From Hyphomicrobiales bacterium (lineage in GTDB: Bacteria; Pseudomonadota; Alphaproteobacteria; Rhizobiales; Aestuariivirgaceae), in NCBI GenBank assembly GCA_025363755.1, contig JANYLQ010000058.1, positions 1 to 50,882 on the forward strand: a DNA stretch of 50,882 nt. The letters are read 5' to 3'. This document shows positions 8,015 through 17,236 of this stretch, in pieces. Position 1 is the first letter of the stretch. Every line of letters starts with the position of its first letter. Both the position numbers and the translations under genes were made by a program. A model generated the notes under the pieces. That model searched no databases. It had not been told where the DNA came from and saw only the letters and a list, made by a program, of their open reading frames with translations.

Positions 8015-9817
8015 ATGGCAAAAACAGCAAAGAAAACTTCGCGCAAAACAAAAAAGATTGACCCCATTTCTCTGCAGGTGATTGGTGGTGCGCTGCACGC
8101 CATCGCCGAGCAAATGGGCAATGTGCTTTACCGCATGTCTTACTCATCTATTATCCGCGAGAGCCAGGATTTGGGTGCTGGTCTGTTTGATGTGAATTAC
8201 AACACGCTCTGTGAATCTGATTCAACGCCGATGCATATTGGTTCACTGCCCGGCTATCTACGTGGCATTGAGCACACGATTAAATTGAAAGATTGGAAAC
8301 CGGGTGATTGCATATTACACAATCACCCTTATTTCGGTGCCAGCCACTCCCCTGACATTGCTGTCGTCATTCCCATTTTCTTCAAGGGTGAGTTGGTTGG
8401 GTTCTCCGCCAACACCGCCCATCACGTGGATATTGGGGCCGCTACACCTGGCCTTATCATAGATGTTCCAGATGTGTTTGCAGAAGGCATGTTGATGAAT
8501 GCGCTCAAACTTTATGATCAAGGAAAACGCAATGAAAGTGTTTGGAACTACATCCGCAACAACACGCGCGTGCCCAGCTTGGTGATGGGTGATCTTGAAG
8601 CGCAAATTGCTTCGGCAGAACTGGGCGTGAAGAAGTTCCAAGAACTGCTCACCACCTATGGCAAAGACACTGTGATGCAAGCCACCGTGCAGCTGATGGA
8701 TTATACCGAATCCATGTTGCGCCGAGAGATCGACAAGATCCCAGATGGCGATTATGTCGCTGAAGGCTTCCTCGATGATGATGGGCGCAACCGCAATAAA
8801 ACCCTGCCCGTAAAAGTCACGGTGCGGGTGCGCGGCGATGGTGTTGAGGTTGATCTCACGGGTTCATCGCCGCAAGTGCCCACTGCTTTTAATGTGCCGT
8901 TTGAAGGTTCAACGAAAGTTGCATGCTATTTTGCCTTCCGTTCGCTGTTGCTCGACACCTATACCCACAGTGAATATATTCCACAGAATGAAGGGTCTTT
9001 CCGTCCTGTCAAAGTGACCGCACCCAAAGGGTCAATCTTCAACCCCATTCCACCCGTCGCCGCCGAAGCGCGGTTCTGCCAAATTCAACGCGTGGTGGAT
9101 TTGATCATCAAAGCTTTAGCTCCTGTGTTGCCCGATAAATGCACCGCCGGAAATGCAGCAACTCTTTCTTTCGCCGCCTATTCTGGTGTGCGGCCATCAG
9201 GCGATTATTGGGTGTTCCTCGAGGTGAATGAGGCAGCCATGGGTGGCAGGCCCATGTCTGATGGCCCTGACACAATCGAAGAGCTGATGCGCAACACACG
9301 AAACAATCCGCTTGAAGATTTGGGCATGCATATTCCTCTGATTTGCGATCGTTATGAATGTCGTTCTGATGTTTTTCCCGGTGCGGGGAAATTCCGAGGT
9401 GGCCAAGGAGTTGTGAAATCACAGCGCTTTTTAACACCAGGATTTGTAACCCATGAATCAGACCGCCACAAAGATGCACCTTGGGGCATATTTGGCGGCA
9501 CTGCTGGGGCTGTTGGCCGCCTTGAAACTTATAACAGTGCCAAGCCCGGCGATGTTACACAGAACTATGCAAAGTTTTCGGGCCTGCGCGTGGAAGTCGG
9601 TGATGTGGTTTCCTATGTTTCGCCATCTGGCGGCGGCTATGGTGATCCGCTTGATCGCGACCCTGAAAAAGTAATTGATGATGTACTTGATGATTTTATC
9701 GACGTTGCACATGCACACGATGTTTATGGTGTAGTGCTTAAAGCCACTGATGATGGCTATAATTGGGGGCTTGATCTGGGAGCCACCGAAAAGCGCCGTG
9801 CTGAATTGAGAAAATAG
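8015..9817 (+). CDS. hyuB: Hydantoinase/oxoprolinase subunit B (HyuB-type)
   Basis: Partner of the preceding HyuA, 600 residues. The start at 8015 follows GAGGGAG by six bases; GTG 8000 and ATG 8009 are less likely. After a lysine-rich tail comes DPISLQVIGGALHAIAEQMG, then LHNHPYFGASHSPDIAVV near residue 107 and HHVDIGA near 137. These His/Asp-rich motifs match the HyuB metal and active-site region. The C-terminal end contains GKFRGGQGVVKS and SPSGGGYGDPLDRDPE, both family hallmarks. HyuA2B2-type enzymes act in the cytoplasm. It is the last gene of this operon; the next gene (9865-10770) converges 47 bp away. Confidence 0.9.
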   Translation: MAKTAKKTSRKTKKIDPISLQVIGGALHAIAEQMGNVLYRMSYSSIIRESQDLGAGLFDVNYNTLCESDSTPMHIGSLPGYLRGIEHTIKLKDWKPGDCILHNHPYFGASHSPDIAVVIPIFFKGELVGFSANTAHHVDIGAATPGLIIDVPDVFAEGMLMNALKLYDQGKRNESVWNYIRNNTRVPSLVMGDLEAQIASAELGVKKFQELLTTYGKDTVMQATVQLMDYTESMLRREIDKIPDGDYVAEGFLDDDGRNRNKTLPVKVTVRVRGDGVEVDLTGSSPQVPTAFNVPFEGSTKVACYFAFRSLLLDTYTHSEYIPQNEGSFRPVKVTAPKGSIFNPIPPVAAEARFCQIQRVVDLIIKALAPVLPDKCTAGNAATLSFAAYSGVRPSGDYWVFLEVNEAAMGGRPMSDGPDTIEELMRNTRNNPLEDLGMHIPLICDRYECRSDVFPGAGKFRGGQGVVKSQRFLTPGFVTHESDRHKDAPWGIFGGTAGAVGRLETYNSAKPGDVTQNYAKFSGLRVEVGDVVSYVSPSGGGYGDPLDRDPEKVIDDVLDDFIDVAHAHDVYGVVLKATDDGYNWGLDLGATEKRRAELRK

Positions 9818-9864
9818 CAGGGGCGACCCACAATAAAGTAGACCGCCCAATCAATTCACAGCAA

Positions 9865-10770
9865 TCAAACGACTTCCGGCCGCTTGCCTTCGGCAAATGG
9901 ATAGCGCTTGCGAAAATCAACAGCGATTTCTTCGAAGGTCATCCATTCGGTGCCTTCCTTCTTGTTTATATAATTGATCAGTCGTTCCAGCATCAATAAC
10001 ACCTGCGGTCTGCCACTGACATCAGGATGAATGGTGAAAGCGAACACGGCATAGTCCATATTATCATAAACCCAATCGAACTGGTCGCGCCACATTTCTT
10101 CAATATCACGCGGATTGACGAAGCCGTGGCTGTTTGGCGCCTTCTTCATAAACATCATTGGCGGCAGATCATCCACGTACCAGTTGGCACCGACTTCAAC
10201 GAGATCGATTTCTTTGCCATGGATCATCGGTCTCATCCATTCCTTGGCGGTCTTGGAATAGTCGATCAAATTCCAGCTGTCCCCGACCTTGGCATAGAAA
10301 GGTTGGAAATCGCGATAGCCTTGGCTGTGGTCATATTTGAAGCCATATTTCAACAGCAGTGCTGCGGTGGAATTCGACATTTCCCACCAAGGTGCCACAT
10401 AACCTCGTGGCTTCTGGCCAGAGACTCGTTCAATCAAATCAACGCAATGCGCCAAAACTTCTTCTTCTTGTGTCGGTGTCATAGCTATTGGATTTTCATG
10501 GAGATAGCCATGGGCACCAATTTCATGGCCCTCAGCGGCAATGCGCTTCACTTGATCGGGAAAAGACTCAATTGAATGGCCTGGAATAAAAAATGTCGTC
10601 TTCAGTTTATATTTCTTGAACAAATTCAGCAGGCGAATATTGCCGACTTCGCTGGCAAACACACCACGCTGAATATCAGAAGGCGAGTCTCCACCACCAT
10701 AAGAACCGATCCAACCTGCAACCGAGTCAACGTCTGTACCAAAAGCACAAATTATTTTCTTCTTAGCCAT
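9865..10770 (-). CDS. NodB-fold polysaccharide deacetylase family, imidase/PgdA-like
   Basis: A 301-residue single-domain carbohydrate-esterase-4/NodB protein without a signal peptide. Asp residues of the metal site are in [10 protein letters not shown] (about 10-19), the HxxxH motif is in [14 protein letters not shown] (about 81-94), and YVAPWWEMS near 123 carries the usual conserved segment. The opening [20 protein letters not shown] and [11 protein letters not shown] resemble the subfamily containing bacterial cyclic imide hydrolase and H. pylori PgdA, rather than secreted chitin deacetylases. Being cytoplasmic and last in an amidase-OYE operon, it is more likely a cyclic imide or ureide hydrolase than a cell-wall enzyme. 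It lies 12 bp downstream of the OYE gene. Confidence 0.82.
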   Translation of the reverse strand: MAKKKIICAFGTDVDSVAGWIGSYGGGDSPSDIQRGVFASEVGNIRLLNLFKKYKLKTTFFIPGHSIESFPDQVKRIAAEGHEIGAHGYLHENPIAMTPTQEEEVLAHCVDLIERVSGQKPRGYVAPWWEMSNSTAALLLKYGFKYDHSQGYRDFQPFYAKVGDSWNLIDYSKTAKEWMRPMIHGKEIDLVEVGANWYVDDLPPMMFMKKAPNSHGFVNPRDIEEMWRDQFDWVYDNMDYAVFAFTIHPDVSGRPQVLLMLERLINYINKKEGTEWMTFEEIAVDFRKRYPFAEGKRPEVV

Positions 10771-10782
10771 TTTCTTTCTCCA

Positions 10783-11976
10783 TTATTTAAATTTGGTGGA
10801 CCATTTTGGATCTTCGAGACCGAGGGGATAGGCAATGCCGTAATCAAGTGATGGGCGAACCACATATTTCCTATCGAATGGCAGCCAGTTGTAATCAACA
10901 CCTGATCGAACAATGTAAGGCCAGTCTGGGTGCGTGAAACTTTGGCGGCCAATGGCCACCATGTCGCCGCCGCCAGAGGTCAAACAAGACTCAGCTTCTG
11001 GCCCATCAGCGATACCGCCGTTGGTGATCACAGGTAAACCAGACGCTTCTTTCAGCACGTTTGGCATTGGCGTTTTAGAATTGGAATCGCGATTATCGCG
11101 CCAGCCGAAGCTCGACCAATGCAACGCGTCGATCTCAGCGCCGCGTAAAGCGTTGCCAATGGCGCGCGCATATTCAACGCCGCCCGGCCAAGCGCCTACA
11201 AAATCATCCACACCATCTTGCGACAAACGCAATGTGATGAGTTTTTCTTTGCCAATGGCCTTGCGCACTTTTTCGCACACCATACGCCCAAAGCGCACAT
11301 TGTTTTCAGGTGAACCGCCAAATTCATCTGTGCGCTGATTAATTTTTGGTGTGATAAACTGCCAGAGCAAATAGCCATTGGCACCGTGAATTTCTACGCC
11401 ATCAAAGCCTGCATCAACTGCGCGCGCGGCTCCATCAGCAAAACCTTGGGCGACTTTCTCCAATTCCTTAACGGTCAATTCGCGCGCTTTATTGAATGTT
11501 ACTTTCGGCCACATCTTGTTTTTAACATTGCGGATTTGCCGTTCGTAATCTGAATCCGTGTAAAGTGTCCATCCACCACTCTGTGTGGCCGAAGCACTCA
11601 CCGGTGCTTTTCCGCCAAGAACACGCGGATCTGACACGCGGCCACCATGCATCAGTTGCATGATCGCGGTGGCTCCATGTTCATGAACGGCCTTGGTGGT
11701 TTTTGTCCAACCTTTCACATGTTTCTTATTGGCTATGCCGGGCTGTGAGAGATAGGCTTTGCAGCCCAATTTATCTTCTTCGTAGGTGCCTTCAGTGATG
11801 ATCATGCCAAAGCCCCCTCGCGCGCGTCTGGCATAATAGGCGGCCATTTCATCCGTTGGCGAGCCATCGGCTTCAGCCATCTGGCGTGTCAACGGTGCCA
11901 TGGCGATGCGGTTCTTTATCGTATGTTTGCCAATTTTAACTGGCGAAAAAAGTGTTTTGTGAACGTCCATATTCAT
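10783..11976 (-). CDS. Old Yellow Enzyme family NADH:flavin oxidoreductase
   Basis: FMN-dependent TIM-barrel ene-reductase or demethylase, 397 residues. The start is TLFSPVKIGKHTIKNRIAMAPLTRQMA. AIMQLMHGGRVSD near residue 102, VEIHGANGYLLWQF at about 195 and FGGSPENNVRFG at about 220 are the conserved FMN and substrate-site segments. The C-terminal ITNGGI and MVAIGRQSFTHPDWP bind the FMN phosphate. There is no second FeS/FAD domain, so it is the short OYE type. Its ATG overlaps the amidase stop by 4 bp, implying translational coupling. It probably reduces an activated C=C bond of a compound imported by the adjacent Pot-type transporter. Confidence 0.92.
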   Translation of the reverse strand: MNMDVHKTLFSPVKIGKHTIKNRIAMAPLTRQMAEADGSPTDEMAAYYARRARGGFGMIITEGTYEEDKLGCKAYLSQPGIANKKHVKGWTKTTKAVHEHGATAIMQLMHGGRVSDPRVLGGKAPVSASATQSGGWTLYTDSDYERQIRNVKNKMWPKVTFNKARELTVKELEKVAQGFADGAARAVDAGFDGVEIHGANGYLLWQFITPKINQRTDEFGGSPENNVRFGRMVCEKVRKAIGKEKLITLRLSQDGVDDFVGAWPGGVEYARAIGNALRGAEIDALHWSSFGWRDNRDSNSKTPMPNVLKEASGLPVITNGGIADGPEAESCLTSGGGDMVAIGRQSFTHPDWPYIVRSGVDYNWLPFDRKYVVRPSLDYGIAYPLGLEDPKWSTKFK

Positions 11977-13316
11977 CCCCTAATCAGCTGTTCGAGCGCA
12001 AGACCGCTGCCCAAGACAGCGACGTCGCGTCCATGTTGGGCGGAAAGTAAAAATCCGGTAGGCATGCCGTCGCGATCTGAGCCGCTCGGAATGGCAAGAC
12101 CACACCAATCTAAGAAATTTCCAAGCATTGTGTTTCGCAAAGTCTTAGCATTCACGCGGAAAAATTCTTCGATGTCTTGCTCCAGTGGAGCGATTGGCAT
12201 CGCCACGTGGGGTGTGGTCGGACACACCACGATTGCATCGCCAACGAGCGCGTTACATTGCGCAATCAATTCTTTTCGTCGCAATAACACTTCGACCAAA
12301 TCGACTGCCGTCATTTGCTCAGCGAGCTTAATCCGTTGAACCACACGCTGATCCATTTGTGCAGCCTCAGGCCCATTCACACATGCATAGTGCAGATGCA
12401 AAGCTTCGGCACCCAAAACATGACCTCTTGTTTTAATGAGATCAAGAATGGACTCAAACATCGGAAACTTTTTGTGGATGATTTTTCCACCGGCTTTTGA
12501 AATGCGTTTGAGTGCCGCCTCGAAATTCGCCGCCACCGCCAGTTCAATTCCTTCAAACATGACATTAACGGGAACTAAAAATGTTTGACCCTTTGGTGAT
12601 ATGGCCTTGATTTTCGGTTTGGCCTGACCGCGTAAAACTGCATCGACCAAAACGCAATCCTCCACCGTCTGAGCTAACGGCCCCAACGTGTCGAGCGTGC
12701 GCGACAACGGGAAAACACCATCCATGGCATAGTGACCTGTTGAGCTTTTGTATCCGACCACACCATTGAAAGATGCAGGAATGCGGATAGAACCGCCAGT
12801 GTCTGTGCCAATGGCCACGGGCAAGAGTCCTTTGGCCACCACAACGCCAGAAGCGGATGATGACCCGCCAGGAGAACGATGGGCTTTCAAATCATTTGGA
12901 TTGCGCGGTGTTCCATAATGCGGATTGAGGCCGATGCCAGAATAGGCAAACTCGGTCATATTCAATGTGCCGATCGAAATCATGCCAGCTGCCTTGCCTG
13001 CAGCAACAAGCTTTGCATCTTTCGCAGCAGGTGGATTCGATTTCAAAACTACAGAAGCAGCCGTCGTGACGCGACCCTCGATGTCGAACAAATCTTTCCA
13101 GCCGATAGGAACGCCGTCCAACAGGCTGAGTGGCTTTCCTGCCTTCAATCTGCGCCTTGATGCTTTAGCTTCATTGCCCGCACGATCCGCAAACAGATCA
13201 ATGAATATGGCTTGATCATCGCAGCTTGCGATATTGGCTAATACTTCTTCATTAAGTTCAACCGCGTCAATCTTGCCGCCGCGAAGTTTCTTTGAAAGTT
13301 GAACAACAGTGTCCAT
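11973..13316 (-). CDS. Amidase-signature family amidohydrolase
   Basis: Cytoplasmic amidase of the GatA/AS family, 447 residues from the ATG at 13316. An in-frame TTG at 13331 would overlap the upstream gene. The Ser-cisSer-Lys triad is visible: Lys74 in GVPIGWKDLFD, Ser152 in SPGGSSSASG and Ser176 in GTDTGGSIRIPASF. GatB and GatC are absent nearby, so this is a catabolic amidase rather than the tRNA amidotransferase. It follows the ABC ATPase by 4 bp and overlaps the OYE gene, placing it firmly in the transporter operon. Substrate unknown; an amide side chain of the imported compound is the simple guess. Confidence 0.92.
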   Translation of the reverse strand: MDTVVQLSKKLRGGKIDAVELNEEVLANIASCDDQAIFIDLFADRAGNEAKASRRRLKAGKPLSLLDGVPIGWKDLFDIEGRVTTAASVVLKSNPPAAKDAKLVAAGKAAGMISIGTLNMTEFAYSGIGLNPHYGTPRNPNDLKAHRSPGGSSSASGVVVAKGLLPVAIGTDTGGSIRIPASFNGVVGYKSSTGHYAMDGVFPLSRTLDTLGPLAQTVEDCVLVDAVLRGQAKPKIKAISPKGQTFLVPVNVMFEGIELAVAANFEAALKRISKAGGKIIHKKFPMFESILDLIKTRGHVLGAEALHLHYACVNGPEAAQMDQRVVQRIKLAEQMTAVDLVEVLLRRKELIAQCNALVGDAIVVCPTTPHVAMPIAPLEQDIEEFFRVNAKTLRNTMLGNFLDWCGLAIPSGSDRDGMPTGFLLSAQHGRDVAVLGSGLALEQLIRG

Positions 13317-13320
13317 CACC

Positions 13321-14421
13321 CTATTCCACAATCACCGTTGCACCGTCTTTTTTCCAAGCGATGAAGGCCTCATCGCCTGTAGCAAATCTGCCGCCATATT
13401 TATCGGCATGGCCTTCAAGGCCAATGCTGCGGCCCTCACCCAAGTCCACGTCCATTTGTACAATGTGGCCGATTTTTTGGATGCGGCCAACCTTAACGGG
13501 GATGCTGCATGTTCCATATGTCTTGGTAATTTCGACCTTGGAGGTTTTGGCTGGCAAAAGATCAATTGATTCAGCAGGCAAGATCAAATGGGCTTTTTGC
13601 TTTACAGCTACACCTGCTTGTGCCGTACCCATCAAAGCGCCATAAGGCGTATCCATGGTCACATTTTTACCATCAGATAGGCGCACTGTTCCGGGGATCA
13701 AGGTATTGCGGCCGATAAACTGAGCAACGAATAGACTTTTGGGTCTTGTATAGAGTTCATAGGGCGCACTAATTTGTTCGATGCGGCCTTGGTTCATCAC
13801 CACAATACGATCAGACAAGGCCAAAGCTTCGGATTGCGCATGGGTAACGAACACGAATGTGATGCCCAGAGACCGCTGCAAGAGTTTGAGTTCGTTTTGG
13901 ATGCTCTTGCGTAAATTGGCATCAAGTGCACCCAATGGTTCATCCAGCAAAAGAATGTCAGGCTCAACTACCAGCGAGCGCGCCAAGGCGATGCGCTGAC
14001 GTTGTCCACCTGAAAGGCGATCAGGACGCTGGCTTGCTATGTCGGTGAGGCCCAATGTCTCTAACATGCGGCTGACTTTCGCGTCACGCTCAGCAGGTGC
14101 CATGCCTTTCACATCAAGACCAAAGCCGATGTTGTCGCGCACTGTCATATGTGGAAAAAGCGCATAGTTCTGAAAGATCATCGATGTGGGGCGTTGTTCA
14201 GGCAAAAGATCGTTTATGCGTCTGCCACGAATGGAAATATCACCAGACGATATGTCTTCAAAACCGGCAATCATCCGCAATGTCGTGGTTTTGCCGCAGC
14301 CTGATGGTCCAAGAAAAGCGATGAACTCGCCCTTATTCACATCGAGATTAAAGTCAATTACGGCCGCTGTGCCGTTATCAAACACTTTGCCGACATTTGA
14401 GAGTTGAAGATCGAAGGCCAC
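13321..14421 (-). CDS. ABC transporter ATP-binding protein, PotA-like (second copy)
   Basis: A 366-residue ATPase of the spermidine/putrescine or iron (PotA/FbpC) type. Walker A is GPSGCGKTT (about 38-46), the signature is RLSGGQRQRIALARSL, and Walker B is ILLLDEPLGALD followed by the H-loop VFVTHAQSEAL. A TOBE-like C-terminal domain of about 120 residues follows. It belongs to the same array as the PotA/PotB/PotC genes at 17.2-20.0 kb, so the importer has two different ATPases for two permeases. They may form a heterodimer, or this copy may serve a different pairing. A 68-bp gap with a strong hairpin separates it from the binding-protein gene. Confidence 0.93.
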   Translation of the reverse strand: MAFDLQLSNVGKVFDNGTAAVIDFNLDVNKGEFIAFLGPSGCGKTTTLRMIAGFEDISSGDISIRGRRINDLLPEQRPTSMIFQNYALFPHMTVRDNIGFGLDVKGMAPAERDAKVSRMLETLGLTDIASQRPDRLSGGQRQRIALARSLVVEPDILLLDEPLGALDANLRKSIQNELKLLQRSLGITFVFVTHAQSEALALSDRIVVMNQGRIEQISAPYELYTRPKSLFVAQFIGRNTLIPGTVRLSDGKNVTMDTPYGALMGTAQAGVAVKQKAHLILPAESIDLLPAKTSKVEITKTYGTCSIPVKVGRIQKIGHIVQMDVDLGEGRSIGLEGHADKYGGRFATGDEAFIAWKKDGATVIVE

Positions 14422-14451
14422 GACGTTGGAAATTCCATTATAGAGGAAAGG

Positions 14452-14477
14452 CTGACCGGAGCGAATACTCCGGCCAG
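14452..14477 (-). other. Intra-operon RNA hairpin downstream of the binding-protein gene
   Basis: On the minus-strand transcript CTGGCCGGAG, a six-base loop and CTCCGGTCAG form a 10-bp stem. The single A/C mismatch of the plus strand becomes a G-U pair in the transcribed RNA. There is no U-run, so it is more likely an mRNA 3'-end protector or partial attenuator than a full terminator. Confidence 0.6.
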
Positions 14478-14489
14478 TGTTTCTGAAGA

Positions 14490-15722
14490 TTACGCAGACA
14501 AGAATTCATCCCATTTGGAAATGAGGTGATCATACTCATCTGGCCACTGATGCCAGTAGGCCACGTTCTTGGCACGTGTATCGAGCGAGCCGCCGTCGCG
14601 CAGGTCACCTTCCTTAATGCCGCGATCTTCTTTGCCAACCCAAGGCTTGCCTTCATACCAGAAGGCATACTTGTCTTTGTCCATCGCACTTTGGATATTG
14701 GTTGTTGGCGAGTAGTAGCCCTGCTCTGACACTGCAATTGCTGGAGGGCCAGAGAGCCAATAATCGGTGTAGGCCACAACTGCTTCCATGTTTGGCGTGC
14801 CGGTGATAGCCGAGTTGCCGATTGACCAAGCGCGATAGCCTTCTTTGGCCACTGCATATGTGCAGGCCTTGCCTTGGGCCTTAACAGCCATAACAGCGGG
14901 CTGCCAAGCATCGGCGATGATCATTTCACCTGAGGCGAGCAAGTTCACCAATTCGCCGAAATCGCCCCACAAGGCGCGGAACTGACCTTCCTTTTTCTTG
15001 GCAATCAGGAACTTGGCTGCTTCATCAATCGATGCTTTGTCGGGATTGCCTGGATTTGGTACTTTCAAAAGCCCAAGGGCATTCATGGCCAAAACGGCTT
15101 CACCGAAAGCAATCAGTGGGTCGACGTTCAGACCAGTCTTGCCCTTAAACTTCTTATCGAAAATGGCAGTCCAGGTTGAAGCTTCTTCGGCTGACACGAG
15201 ATCAGGACGATAGCCAATGGAGTCGTAGTTGTAGACAGTTGGAACCATCCATAATTCAGTCTGTGCTTCATCTTTCCAAATCTGTCCTACGATTTGAGAC
15301 TTCTTGTCCCATTTGTCAGAACCCTTGGTGAAGGTGTCGCGGATATTGCCCCAGTTCTTCAAAGCTGAAGTGGCAATGGGGGTGATCTTGTTGGTTGTTG
15401 TCACGGCAGGCAAACGTTCACCGATCGTTTCCCACACATCATAGGCTGATGTGCCAGCGAGAAGTTCTGTCTGTGTGTTCGGGAAAATATCGGCTTTGCC
15501 TGATACTGCCTTCACACCGGACTTTGCTTTGAAGTCATTCAGAATGCGTTCTTGTACTGTCACTGAAAGGCCCACAGTGCGCAGTTCTTGATCGGCAAGT
15601 CCTGCTGCAAATGCCTGTTGTGAACCCCAAGGCACACCCACTGACAATGCAGCACCACCAGCAGCGCTCGCAAGGAATTTGCGGCGGTTCAGATGGTAAT
15701 TTCTAATACTATCTATGCTCAT
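14490..15722 (-). CDS. Exported PotD-type solute-binding protein, Tat signal
   Basis: Extracellular solute-binding protein of the polyamine/spermidine (PotD/PotF) class, 410 residues. The N-terminus has a twin-arginine motif in NRRKFLASAAGG, then a hydrophobic stretch and an AFAAG cleavage-like site near residue 39. The mature part begins ELRTVGLSVTVQERIL and contains MVPTVYNYDSIGYRPDLV at about 167, the domain-crossing region typical of the class, and AIFDKKFKGKTGL. It should deliver the ligand to the PotB/PotC-like permeases encoded upstream. Hairpins flank the gene on both sides, which probably allows a higher protein level than for its operon partners. The ligand is unknown; neighbouring amidase and dehydrogenase genes argue for a nitrogenous carbon source rather than a polyamine itself. 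Confidence 0.92.
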   Translation of the reverse strand: MSIDSIRNYHLNRRKFLASAAGGAALSVGVPWGSQQAFAAGLADQELRTVGLSVTVQERILNDFKAKSGVKAVSGKADIFPNTQTELLAGTSAYDVWETIGERLPAVTTTNKITPIATSALKNWGNIRDTFTKGSDKWDKKSQIVGQIWKDEAQTELWMVPTVYNYDSIGYRPDLVSAEEASTWTAIFDKKFKGKTGLNVDPLIAFGEAVLAMNALGLLKVPNPGNPDKASIDEAAKFLIAKKKEGQFRALWGDFGELVNLLASGEMIIADAWQPAVMAVKAQGKACTYAVAKEGYRAWSIGNSAITGTPNMEAVVAYTDYWLSGPPAIAVSEQGYYSPTTNIQSAMDKDKYAFWYEGKPWVGKEDRGIKEGDLRDGGSLDTRAKNVAYWHQWPDEYDHLISKWDEFLSA

Positions 15723-15758
15723 GTTACTTTCCTTCCTACGTTAATAATTCTTCTCCCT

Positions 15759-15795
15759 CTTGCTTGTGCGGCGTCAGTAACGCCCAACAAGCAAG
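15759..15795 (-). other. RNA hairpin upstream of the binding-protein gene
   Basis: Perfect outer stem CTTGCTTGT / ACAAGCAAG (9 bp), a two-base internal bulge, inner stem GGCGT / ACGCC (5 bp) and a five-base loop. It overlaps the last codons of the upstream SDR gene and ends 37 bp before the binding-protein start codon. No U-run follows, so it looks like a 5'-stabilising or processing structure rather than a terminator. Confidence 0.6.
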
Positions 15796-16517
15796 CCACC
15801 ATCCACCACCACCACTTGCCCCGTCATATAGCGAGCGGCGTTGGAAGCCAGGAACTGGATAACGGCGGCAATTTCTTCCGGTTCTCCAATTCTTCCCATG
15901 GGAATGTAAGCGCCGCACTTGTCGGCATCCGGTCCCACGGAATGTTCTTTTGATAAAAGTTGTGCTGTGCGGATATAGCCCGGTGCTATGCCATTCACCC
16001 GAATGCCATCACGCGCGAGTTCCACGGCAAGCCCACGCACCAATCCCACAACGCCGGATTTAGCAGCGGAATAATGCACATGCTCGTCCCAGCCATAAGC
16101 AACACCCATGATGGACGAGACAGCGACTATTGAGCCTTTTTTTGCGGCCTTCATTGCGGGTGCGGCGGCGCGCACAATACGAAAGATACCCTTGAGATCG
16201 ATGTCTAAAGTATGATCCCATTTTTCATCGGTCATTTGCGCCAAGGGCACTTTGTGAGCGATGCCCGCATTGGCCACGATACAATCGAGTGCACCATGTT
16301 TTTTCTCAACCGCTGCAATTACCGCATTGACGTTTTCAGTGGAGCGCACATCAAGCTTATGAAACTCAGCTTGTTTTCCGATTTCGGCAGCGACAGAAAG
16401 ACCCGCCTTTTCAAGCACATCAGTAACGATGACATGATAGCCTGCTTTGCCAAATGCATGAGCAGCGGCACGACCAATACCTATGCCTGCACCCGTAATT
16501 AGCACTGTTGGGCTCAT
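15774..16517 (-). CDS. Short-chain dehydrogenase/reductase (SDR) 1
   Basis: A classical 247-residue SDR. The cofactor motif is TGAGIGIGRAAAHAFG (about 7-22), NAGIAH follows at about 84, and the catalytic Tyr-Lys pair is in VHYSAAKSGVVG near 150. PGYIRTAQ then precedes a C-terminal substrate loop. The acidic residue after the second beta strand (IVTDVLEKAG) suggests NAD(H) preference. It overlaps the second SDR gene by 4 bp in the Pot-type importer operon. It probably oxidises an alcohol, or reduces a keto group, of the imported compound or a breakdown product. Two consecutive SDRs are consistent with an epimerising pair or sequential oxidations. Confidence 0.92.
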   Translation of the reverse strand: MSPTVLITGAGIGIGRAAAHAFGKAGYHVIVTDVLEKAGLSVAAEIGKQAEFHKLDVRSTENVNAVIAAVEKKHGALDCIVANAGIAHKVPLAQMTDEKWDHTLDIDLKGIFRIVRAAAPAMKAAKKGSIVAVSSIMGVAYGWDEHVHYSAAKSGVVGLVRGLAVELARDGIRVNGIAPGYIRTAQLLSKEHSVGPDADKCGAYIPMGRIGEPEEIAAVIQFLASNAARYMTGQVVVVDGGLLVGRY

Positions 16518-17236
16518 AACATCACATCTCCTGAATTGGGGCCTATCGTTTGGCCAACAAAGAGGGAAGCTTGATCAGACAGCAGAAACGCAACAGCGGC
16601 GGCAACTTCCTCAGGCTCTCCGAAGCGGCCCAAGGGTAATTCGGCCGCTTTAGTTTTGCGCCAAGAGTCTGAAAGCCCCATCACCAGTGGGGTGTTTATT
16701 GGGCCCGGGGCCACTGCATTGACGCGTACACCTTGAGCACTCACTTCACGTGCCAAGGATTTCGTCATTCCAATAATACCAGACTTGGCTGCAGCATAAT
16801 GAACAAGCTCTACACCACCAATTTGGCCAAGCTGCGAAGCGATATTTACGATTGAGCCTTTGCCAGCTTTTAACATAGGCTCTAAGACTGCTCGCATCAT
16901 CAAATAGGTGCCGCGTAAATGCACTGCAATCATGCGGTCAAAATCACCAGGCTCTAAATCTACAAATTTGGATTGATGCACATGACCCGCATTGTTCACC
17001 AAATGTGTGCAATCACCAAATTCCGCTTTACAAGTTGCGACAATGACTGACACATCTTTTTCTTCTGAAACGTCGCCACCAGTGGCTTTGACTTTGCCAC
17101 CGATCTCCTTGGCAACTTGTTCTGCAGCTTCCAATCTGAAATCATTGACCAATACGCTATAGCCATCTCGCGACAAGCGATGCGCAATAGCACGGCCGAT
17201 TCCTGAACCTGCTCCGGTGACGATTGCAGTGTTCAT
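16514..17236 (-). CDS. Short-chain dehydrogenase/reductase (SDR) 2
   Basis: A classical 240-residue SDR beginning MNTAIVTGAGSGIGRAIAHR with the cofactor Gly motif. The NNAGHVHQ segment lies near residue 86 and the active-site pair is in VHYAAAKSGIIG near 147. PGPINTPLV and FLLSDQASLFVGQTI complete the fold. Its ends overlap the permease upstream and SDR 1 downstream by 4 bp each, so it is translated as part of the transporter operon. Sequence similarity to SDR 1 is moderate, only family-level by eye, so it is probably not a recent duplicate. Substrate unknown. Confidence 0.92.
   Translation of the reverse strand: MNTAIVTGAGSGIGRAIAHRLSRDGYSVLVNDFRLEAAEQVAKEIGGKVKATGGDVSEEKDVSVIVATCKAEFGDCTHLVNNAGHVHQSKFVDLEPGDFDRMIAVHLRGTYLMMRAVLEPMLKAGKGSIVNIASQLGQIGGVELVHYAAAKSGIIGMTKSLAREVSAQGVRVNAVAPGPINTPLVMGLSDSWRKTKAAELPLGRFGEPEEVAAAVAFLLSDQASLFVGQTIGPNSGDVML

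Noticed and set aside
9825-9853. GC-rich GGGCG/CGCCC pair between the convergent hyuB and imidase-like genes
   Set aside because: Five-base arms with a long loop and no T-run on either strand; not a credible terminator.
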